Source of the DNA: Actomonas aquatica
Lineage (GTDB): Bacteria > Verrucomicrobiota > Verrucomicrobiia > Opitutales > Opitutaceae
Direction: 5' to 3'
Assembly: GCF_019679435.2 (NCBI RefSeq)
Contig: NZ_CP139781.1
Span: 5,700,001 to 5,764,000, forward strand
DNA length: 64,000 nucleotides
In this document: positions 58,603-64,000 of the stretch, piece by piece
Numbering within the stretch: position 1 is the stretch's first letter
Layout of the letters: the number at the start of each line of letters is the position of its first letter
The notes under the pieces: generated by a model
The model's input: the letters and a program-made list of their open reading frames with translations, nothing else
Databases searched by the model: none
What the model was told of the DNA's origin: nothing
Program-made: the position numbers and the translations under genes

Positions 58603-60762
58603 TTACTTGACCTCGATGCGTTGCCAATAGGCCCAGTCGAAGCTGTAGCCCTCGTTGCGGCGGGTGGCAAAAATCAGGTGAGCCGGGAGGGGCGACGGCA
58701 GCGGGAACGAAACGGTTTGCGCACCGCGGTCGGCGGGGGCGGAAACGGGGGTGAGGGTGCGGGTAAAGAGCGGGGTTTGGGTGCCGGCGGCATCGACGCC
58801 GTAGACGATAAACTCGACGCCATCGGAGAGGGTTTCGGCGCGTTCGTAGCTCTCGGGGCGCATGCCGAAGGTCATCTTCACGGTGTGGGCGGTGGGCGGC
58901 GGTTGAATCCAGATGTCGGCGTCGGGATGGGCGGTGAGCACGAGTTGGCCGTTGATGTTGGCGACCTCGAGATCGTATTTCGCGCTGTAGTGGTGGGGGC
59001 GCGGGCTGGCGAAGGAGAAGAGGCTCTCGGCCAGCTCGGGGGGGACGGCTTGGAGCGAGTTGTCGGCGACGATGGAGGGCGGGAGCACGGGTTCGTCGGC
59101 AGCGCGGTTGACGACGAGGGTGCGGTAGTTGGGGTCCTGTTCGGTGGCGTAGCGGACGACGCCGCGCAGGTGATTGCTGAGGTAGAGATCGTGGTGGCCG
59201 TCGGTGATGGAAATCTGGGGATCGAGGTCGAGGGCAGTGGTGATGGGTTCGATGAGGGTGGGTTTATCCCGCATCTCTCGAGCGACGAGCAGGCCGGCGA
59301 TCTCTTCGTCCTCGAGACAGCCGAGCAGCTTCACGGCGGTGGCCGGGTCGCCCATGATCTGGTTGTGCAACATGAAGGCGCGGCGATCGGCGTAGAAGGG
59401 AATCGAGGCGGCCCAATCGTCGCCGAGCACGATGAGCACGCTGTCGGTGGGCAGTTTTTCGCGGATGAGGGCAGTGACGAGGGTGCCGCCGGGCGAGTCG
59501 ACCAGCTGGATCTCGCGGTAGTCGCGGATGTAGCCGTGGAGTTGGGCGGCGCAGACGGCGATCAGCAGGAGCGGAGCGGCGTAGCGCAAGCGATGGCGCA
59601 GGTTTTGCAGCCCGGCCAGACACCAGGCGGCGGCGGTGAGCAGGGCGATGCCGTTGGCGTAGAAATAGTAGTCGTGATACGAATACAGGATCGGAAAGCC
59701 GACTGGCACGGCGATGAACCAGGCGAGGGCGATCCACGGCCAGCGATCCCGACGGCGCCAGGCGAGGGCGGTGGCGGCGACGGCGACCGCGAGGATGATC
59801 CACGCGGGCGAAACGGCGCGGGCGGCGTTGGTGGCGGCTTCGGCCCAGGTGGTGGGGTTGGTGCGGTCGGCCCAGGTGCCGAGGTTGAAGCTGCGCAGGT
59901 TCTCTGATTGCAGCCAACTGCCGCCGGGGGAGGTGGCTTTGATGGCATCGGCGGTGCGCAACCACCATACGGTGAGGCCGCCGGGCAGGACGGCGGTGAC
60001 GGTGCCCAACCAGAGCGTGCGACGCCAGGCGGCCCAGCCGGCGGCGCGCCATTGTTGCCAGCTCCAGAGGATGCCACCGAGAGCGGCGGCGCCACACCAG
60101 GCCATGAAAGTGGTGACTTTGACGAGGGCGGCGAGGCCACCGAGCACACTGGCGACGACGGCCCAGCTCAGACTCGAGCGGTGGCACATGCGGGCGAAGG
60201 CCCAGAGAAACCATACGCTGAACATGAGCGCCATGGACTCGATGAGCACGGCGCGGGTGAAGAACAGGTAGACCGGCGAGCAGAGCAGCAGGGTCGGTGC
60301 GAGCCAGCGACCGATGGTCTCGCGGGGACGCAGTTCGCGGAGCAGCAGGACGAGACCGACGAGGGAGAGGTAGAAGCAGGCGAGATTGAGCGCGCGGCCA
60401 CTCTCGACGACAGACCAGTCCGTGTGGGTGGAGAGCCAGGCCGTGCCCCATTGGTAGAGCGGAAACTCCATCGGGATCGACCACGGCGGGCCGAAGAGGG
60501 GCGTGGGGTAAGCGAGGCTGTAGTTATCTTCCCGCGCGATGAAGGTCGCGGAGATGGCAGTCTGCGCTTGGCGGAACTCGTGACCCGGCAGGAAGCGCGC
60601 CGACCAATTTGCGGTGACGAGATGGAAATGCAGCCCGAGGGCGAGGAGCAGGGCGAGCTTGGGCCAATGGGCCAACCAGAGCGCGAGCGGTCCGCGCGGG
60701 GAGGCGGCCACCACCGTCGGAGCGGGGGGGGCCGCGGAGGCTGCAGAATCAGGCTTTGGCAA
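58603..60762 (-). CDS. GT-C fold glycosyltransferase, GT39/PMT-like (paralogue 3)
   Basis: 719 residues with a TTG start at 60762, chosen because AGGAGG sits 7-12 bp upstream, inside the end of accA; the gene overlaps accA by 14 bp and is probably translationally coupled to it. The N-terminus is Pro/Ala-rich, then a first span (LALLLALGLHFHLV), the shared loop motifs [26 protein letters not shown] and MEFPLYQW, about ten spans and a beta-rich C-domain ending FDWAYWQRIEVK. Together with paralogue 2 downstream it forms a tandem pair. Function as for the other copies; no donor or acceptor can be read. Confidence 0.82.
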   Translation of the reverse strand: MPKPDSAASAAPPAPTVVAASPRGPLALWLAHWPKLALLLALGLHFHLVTANWSARFLPGHEFRQAQTAISATFIAREDNYSLAYPTPLFGPPWSIPMEFPLYQWGTAWLSTHTDWSVVESGRALNLACFYLSLVGLVLLLRELRPRETIGRWLAPTLLLCSPVYLFFTRAVLIESMALMFSVWFLWAFARMCHRSSLSWAVVASVLGGLAALVKVTTFMAWCGAAALGGILWSWQQWRAAGWAAWRRTLWLGTVTAVLPGGLTVWWLRTADAIKATSPGGSWLQSENLRSFNLGTWADRTNPTTWAEAATNAARAVSPAWIILAVAVAATALAWRRRDRWPWIALAWFIAVPVGFPILYSYHDYYFYANGIALLTAAAWCLAGLQNLRHRLRYAAPLLLIAVCAAQLHGYIRDYREIQLVDSPGGTLVTALIREKLPTDSVLIVLGDDWAASIPFYADRRAFMLHNQIMGDPATAVKLLGCLEDEEIAGLLVAREMRDKPTLIEPITTALDLDPQISITDGHHDLYLSNHLRGVVRYATEQDPNYRTLVVNRAADEPVLPPSIVADNSLQAVPPELAESLFSFASPRPHHYSAKYDLEVANINGQLVLTAHPDADIWIQPPPTAHTVKMTFGMRPESYERAETLSDGVEFIVYGVDAAGTQTPLFTRTLTPVSAPADRGAQTVSFPLPSPLPAHLIFATRRNEGYSFDWAYWQRIEVK

Positions 60763-61729
60763 CTCCGGCCTCCTCGTAGACGCCCATGTGACGGAAGCGT
60801 TCGTAGCGAGTATCGAGGAGTTGCTCTGGAGAGAGACCCTTGAGGTCGTTGAGGTGCTTTTGCAGGGCGTAGCCCAGAGTCTGGGCGGTTTGGGCGGGGT
60901 CGTGATGGGCGCCGCCGAAAGGTTCGGGGATGACCTCGTCGACGATGCCAAACTTGTCGAGGTTGATGGCGTCGATCTTGAGGGCGGTGGCGGCGCGGGG
61001 CGCCTCGGCGGCGTCCTTGTAGAGGATGGCGGCGCAGCCCTCGGGGGTGATCACGGAGTAGTAGCTGTTCTCCATCATGAGCACGCGGTTGGTGACGCCG
61101 ATGCCGATGGCGCCGCCGGAACCGCCTTCACCCACCACCACGGAGATGGTCGGGATGCGGAGCATGGCCATTTCGCGGAGGTTGACGGCGATGGCTTCGG
61201 AAACGTGGCGTTCCTCGGAGCCGACGCCCGGGTAGGCGCCGGGGGTGTCGATGAAGGAAAGGAGGGGCAGGCCAAACTTCTCGGCCATTTCCATCAGGCG
61301 CAGGGCCTTGCGGTAGCCCTCGGGCTGGGGGTGGCCGAAATTGCGGGCAATTTTGTCCTTGGTCTCGCGGCCCTTTTGCTGGGCCACGATCATAACGGGT
61401 TCGCCGCGGAAGAAGGCGGTGCCGCCGATGAGCGCCTGGTCGTCGCCAAAACGGCGGTCGCCGTGCAGCTCCTGGAAATCGGTGCACAGGGCGTTGATGT
61501 AATCCAGCGAGTAGGGGCGCTGGGGGTGGCGTGCGATCTGGACCCGCTGCCACGGCGTGAGGTTGGAGTAGATGTCGCGCTGGGTGGCCTCGATCTTCTT
61601 TTTGATGCCGGCGATCTCGTCGCTCAGATCCAAATTGTTCTCGAGGGATTGCTGACGCAGCGCGTCGAGCTGCGCGGTGAGGTCGCGCAACGGCTTCTCG
61701 AACTCCAGCGTATAGGCGGGCTTATCCAT
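60749..61729 (-). CDS. accA: Acetyl-CoA carboxylase, carboxyltransferase alpha subunit
   Basis: 326 residues, the usual length. First step of fatty acid synthesis: transfers the carboxyl from biotin to acetyl-CoA with AccD. Family features: EFEKPLRDLTAQLDALR, RVQIARHPQRPYSLDYI, LHGDRRFGDDQALIGG, MIVAQQKGRETKDKI, SFIDTPGAYPGVGSEER, VVGEGGSGGAIGIGVTN and MMENSYYSVITPEGCAAIL. The stop lies inside the start region of the GT-C gene. No other fatty-acid gene is nearby. Confidence 0.97.
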   Translation of the reverse strand: MDKPAYTLEFEKPLRDLTAQLDALRQQSLENNLDLSDEIAGIKKKIEATQRDIYSNLTPWQRVQIARHPQRPYSLDYINALCTDFQELHGDRRFGDDQALIGGTAFFRGEPVMIVAQQKGRETKDKIARNFGHPQPEGYRKALRLMEMAEKFGLPLLSFIDTPGAYPGVGSEERHVSEAIAVNLREMAMLRIPTISVVVGEGGSGGAIGIGVTNRVLMMENSYYSVITPEGCAAILYKDAAEAPRAATALKIDAINLDKFGIVDEVIPEPFGGAHHDPAQTAQTLGYALQKHLNDLKGLSPEQLLDTRYERFRHMGVYEEAGVAKA

Positions 61730-61807
61730 GCGCGGCGGAGGCTAGGTGGCTCAGGGAACGGCTGTCAACGGGCAGGAATAGGCCCGGATGGTGCCAAAAA
61801 AGAGGGG

Positions 61808-62170
61808 TCAATTGATGCCGTCGGTCTGGCCGGGCGGGGTCTTGAGCTGGTCTTTCCAGCCAAGCATTTTGGCGCGGGCACCGAAACGTTCGGCGGCTTC
61901 CTTGTCGCCTTTGCCCACCCAAATGCGGGAGAGGGTGGTGTTGATGAAGAGGTCGTCGGGCTGAAGCGCGTGGGCCTGTTCGGCGGCGTGGAGGGCCTCG
62001 TCGAGGCGCTCGAGGTTGAGGTGGATCTCGGCGCTGGCGTGCCAAGCGGCAAAGGACTGGGGGGCGGCGGAGGTGGCCTCGTTGATTTTGGCCATGGCTG
62101 CATCGTGGTCGCCCATGGTGTAGTCGAAGGTGGCGTCTTCGATGAGGGTTTGGAGGGCGTCTTCGGTCAT
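61808..62170 (-). CDS. Small TPR protein
   Basis: 120 residues, no signal peptide. It consists of about three TPR helical hairpins: LIEDATFDYTMGDHDAAMAKINEA-type first repeat, then SFAAWHASAEIHLNLERLDEAL, then LFINTTLSRIWVGKGDKEAAERFG. This suggests a scaffold or chaperone role in the cytoplasm. It sits 78 bp upstream of accA on the same strand and may be part of the accA operon, but no functional link to lipid synthesis is known to me. Confidence 0.85.
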   Translation of the reverse strand: MTEDALQTLIEDATFDYTMGDHDAAMAKINEATSAAPQSFAAWHASAEIHLNLERLDEALHAAEQAHALQPDDLFINTTLSRIWVGKGDKEAAERFGARAKMLGWKDQLKTPPGQTDGIN

Positions 62171-62200
62171 AGGCGCAGTGAAGGCGAACGGGCGGAAGTG

Positions 62201-62240
62201 GAAAGAAAAAGAAAAGACCGGCTCAACGAAGAGCCGGTCT
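62201..62240 (-). terminator. Rho-independent terminator of the yceI transcript
   Basis: On the minus strand AGACCGGCTC (62240-62231) pairs perfectly with GAGCCGGTCT (62224-62215) across 6 nt, followed by a T-rich tract (62215-62201, TTTTC repeated). It lies 31 bp after the YceI stop. Confidence 0.92.
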
Positions 62241-62270
62241 GGAAAACCGATGGGAGGATGCTTTGGGCGA

Positions 62271-62891
62271 TCAGGCGTCGGGCGCGCTGCCGACCATGGC
62301 GATGCTGAGGTCGATTTGGTCGGCGACCTTGTCCTCGTTCTGGCCGGGACGGATGCCGTAGTCGGAGCGGCTGATGGAGAATTCGCCGCGCACGACGAGC
62401 AGGTCGCCGCCGATCTCGGGCTTGTTGATGCGCTTGCCGAAGGCGTCGGCGAGGTAGGTGAGTTTGACCGGCACAGAGATGTCCTTGGTCACGCCCTTGA
62501 GGGTGAAGGAACCGTGGGCGGTGGCGGTGGTGGTGGTGCCGGCGGTGGAGACGTCGGAGAGGCTCTCGATGGCGAAGGTGATCTCAGGATGACCGGCGGC
62601 ATCGATCCAGCCCTCGCTGAGGAGGTGGTCACGCATGGTGTCGTTGGTGACCTTGAGCGACGGAGTGGCGACGACGATGGTGCCGGTGGTGGCGGCCGGA
62701 TTGGCCGGGTCGAAGGACACGGTGCCGGAGATGCCGTTGGCGGTGCCGGCGATGGGCTCGAGCAGCGAGTCCAGATGGAAGGAAATCGCGTTCACGCCCT
62801 TCGGGTCCTTGAAGTCATAGGACGCCGGAGCGGCCATCGCAGCACCGGCGATGGACAGGGAGAGGAGGAAGGCAAGGATGGTCTTTTTCAT
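62271..62891 (-). CDS. YceI-family periplasmic protein
   Basis: 206 residues from ATG 62891 (MKKTILAFLLSLSIAGAAMA signal peptide); the upstream frame belongs to the neighbouring gene. The lipocalin-like YceI fold is seen in AISFHLDSLLEPIAGTANGI, VTNDTMRDHLLSEGWIDAAG, HPEITFAIESL, AHGSFTLKGVTKDISVPV and EFSISRSDYGIRPG. Members bind polyprenoid or fatty-acid-like lipids in the periplasm. It is second in a two-gene unit after a small membrane protein and ends at a strong terminator. Confidence 0.93.
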   Translation of the reverse strand: MKKTILAFLLSLSIAGAAMAAPASYDFKDPKGVNAISFHLDSLLEPIAGTANGISGTVSFDPANPAATTGTIVVATPSLKVTNDTMRDHLLSEGWIDAAGHPEITFAIESLSDVSTAGTTTTATAHGSFTLKGVTKDISVPVKLTYLADAFGKRINKPEIGGDLLVVRGEFSISRSDYGIRPGQNEDKVADQIDLSIAMVGSAPDA

Positions 62892-62929
62892 GTTGGTTTG
62901 GGAAAGGGAAATGAGGGAGCCGCCGAGCA

Positions 62930-63199
62930 TCAGACCGCGGCGGTCGGTCGGCGCTTGACGAAGAGCGACACGCCGAAGAGCACGACACCAAGAGCGACGC
63001 CGCCGACCAGGTATTCCATGCCGGGCACAAAACGATCTTCGTAGGTCGTGTATTCGAGGCCGGTGATTTCGTCGATTTGGGTGACGGGCACCTGGTCCAT
63101 GCTCCAGCCGGAGTGGGCCCCGGCGTTCACCCACCAAATGACGGTGGCGACGACGAGCAGGAGGGAGAGGAGGCGGAGAGGAAGGCGCAGGGCTGCCAT
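62930..63199 (-). CDS. Small two-span membrane protein upstream of yceI
   Basis: 89 residues: first span (LRLLSLLLVVATVIWWVNAG), a conserved-looking periplasmic loop (HSGWSMDQVPVTQIDEITG, then EDRFVPGMEYLVGG), second span (VALGVVLFGVSLFV) and a basic KRRP end. No named family comes to mind. The gap to the yceI start is 38 bp and there is no terminator, so the pair are probably co-transcribed; a role with YceI in lipid handling is only suggested by position. Confidence 0.75.
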   Translation of the reverse strand: MAALRLPLRLLSLLLVVATVIWWVNAGAHSGWSMDQVPVTQIDEITGLEYTTYEDRFVPGMEYLVGGVALGVVLFGVSLFVKRRPTAAV

Positions 63200-63272
63200 G
63201 CGCCGTAGCGAGGGCGTTCCGCGTTGAAAGGCAAATGGCCCGGAACGAAATTTCAGGGCGTGGCCAGCTCGC

Positions 63273-64000
63273 TCATCGGTGCTGATGGCGGCGGCGACTG
63301 TAGGCGAATGCCAGCCCCACGAGGCCGGAGAGCAGGGCGAAATTGGTGGGCTCGGGCACCGCGCTGAGCGAGTTGGCGGAAATGTAAGCCGCGATATCGG
63401 TGGCGTAGTTTCCGACGTAGGAAAAACCGCTGGCCTGGTAGGTGGTGGTCGAGGTTGCTACGCTGCCGGTCCACCAATTGATGCCCGTCAGGTAAAGGGT
63501 GTCGCCGGACGTGAGAAACAGGGGGGCACCTGAATCGCCGGGTTCCAACAAGGCCTCGTAGGTCAAACCGCCGGGGGTGTTATAGAGCGAAACCAAGGCG
63601 TGATCCGTGGTGCCGGCGACCTCGTTGTTGGAAATCCAGGACTCGAGATAGTTTTCGCCGACGGCGAGATCCTGGGTCGTCGACCACGTGGTGTCGGAGT
63701 GGCCCGTGATCTTGGCCCGGCGACCGGCGATACTGGAGGAGGCAAATTCGGCGAAACTGGAGATGGTCTCCGTTTGATAGTCGTAGCTCGTGTAAGTCGA
63801 CGTGAGGGGAGTCGCGAGCAGGCCGATCCAGAGGTCGGAAGAGCCGAGGCGTTGGCCGCCGGTCACCGTGACCGTGGTGCTGGCTCCGGCGGGGTCGTTG
63901 CTGTTGTAGAAGGTGACCGAGGAGCCCACTTCCGGGTGGTAGTGGTTGGCGCTGAGAAAAACGTCCAGCGCCACCAGGGTCGCCCATTGGCCGGCGCTGC
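63273..64000 (-). CDS. Trypsin-like serine protease with PEP-CTERM tail, 5' end cut off
   Basis: The reading frame runs off the window at 64000, so the N-terminus and signal peptide are missing; 242 residues are visible. Trypsin-fold features: QWATLVALDVFLSANHY, where the His of ANHY occupies the catalytic-His position; TTDHALVSLYNTP, with the likely catalytic Asp; and LEPGDSGAPLFL, with the catalytic Ser. The C-terminus, AVPEPTNFALLSGLVGLAF then AYSRRRHQHR, is a classic PEP-CTERM signal: PEP motif, hydrophobic span, basic end. The protease should be processed by an exosortase/archaeosortase-type system and delivered to the surface or matrix. No exosortase gene is in the window. Confidence 0.9.
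   Translation of the reverse strand, partial: SAGQWATLVALDVFLSANHYHPEVGSSVTFYNSNDPAGASTTVTVTGGQRLGSSDLWIGLLATPLTSTYTSYDYQTETISSFAEFASSSIAGRRAKITGHSDTTWSTTQDLAVGENYLESWISNNEVAGTTDHALVSLYNTPGGLTYEALLEPGDSGAPLFLTSGDTLYLTGINWWTGSVATSTTTYQASGFSYVGNYATDIAAYISANSLSAVPEPTNFALLSGLVGLAFAYSRRRHQHR

Noticed and set aside
1-64000. tRNA, rRNA, riboswitch or self-splicing intron
   Set aside because: I inspected the intergenic gaps by eye and saw no cloverleaf or known riboswitch core; a covariance-model scan was not possible.

Overview
This is a GC-rich bacterial chromosome segment with 46 protein-coding genes and no rRNA, tRNA, CRISPR array, prophage or transposase that I can see. Several features fit Verrucomicrobiota, probably the Opitutaceae. 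These are a PEP-CTERM sorting tail, a class II (eukaryote-like) glutamine synthetase, a long PurF, a giant Ig/repeat surface protein with EF-hand/dockerin-like ends, DUF985 cupin and YceI proteins, and several families of short intergenic repeats of the type common in that phylum. The taxonomic call is inference from gene content. No gene-free stretch exceeds about 300 bp; intergenic gaps mostly hold repeats, terminators or divergent promoters.

Layout. 0-3 kb: truncated alpha/beta hydrolase, ArsB/NhaD-type permease with a CBS protein, VOC protein. 3-9.5 kb: a roughly 2,140-residue secreted protein with about 29 SxDGxxW repeats, Ig-like pairs and two C-terminal EF-hand loops. 9.5-17 kb: purL divergent from purF and purM. 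17-27.3 kb: two M16 metallopeptidases, a lipoprotein, an AlkZ-related protein, a Bax-inhibitor-1 protein, an outer-membrane barrel and a cupin. 27.3-33.4 kb: three DEAD-box helicases, an HNH nuclease and a small conserved protein. 33.4-38.9 kb: a likely phosphate-scavenging operon (TonB receptor, PhoD, GDPD) behind a Pho-box-like array. 38.9-42.6 kb: a signalling operon of a miniature kinase, PP2C phosphatase, GGCT protein, GAF histidine kinase and small membrane protein. 42.7-45.9 kb: class II glutamine synthetase with two sigma-54-like promoters, then an O-antigen-ligase/TPR protein. 45.9-49.5 kb: FecR protein plus CHASE2-adenylate cyclase. 49.5-60.8 kb: three paralogous GT-C glycosyltransferases interleaved with TraB/GumN, a sigma factor with a membrane partner, ilvB and ymdB. 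60.7-64 kb: accA, TPR protein, small membrane protein with YceI, and a truncated PEP-CTERM trypsin-like protease.

Most striking signals: (1) purL carries three different intergenic repeat families, each inserted in frame as extra peptide; (2) a kinase-like protein of only 147 residues is translationally coupled to a PP2C phosphatase; (3) a four-unit, 11-bp-phased Pho-box-like array precedes the TonB/PhoD/GDPD operon; (4) two sigma-54-type promoters precede glutamine synthetase; (5) three neighbouring DEAD-box helicases all lack the canonical DEAD sequence. All functions are read from motifs and general family knowledge; no database search was run.
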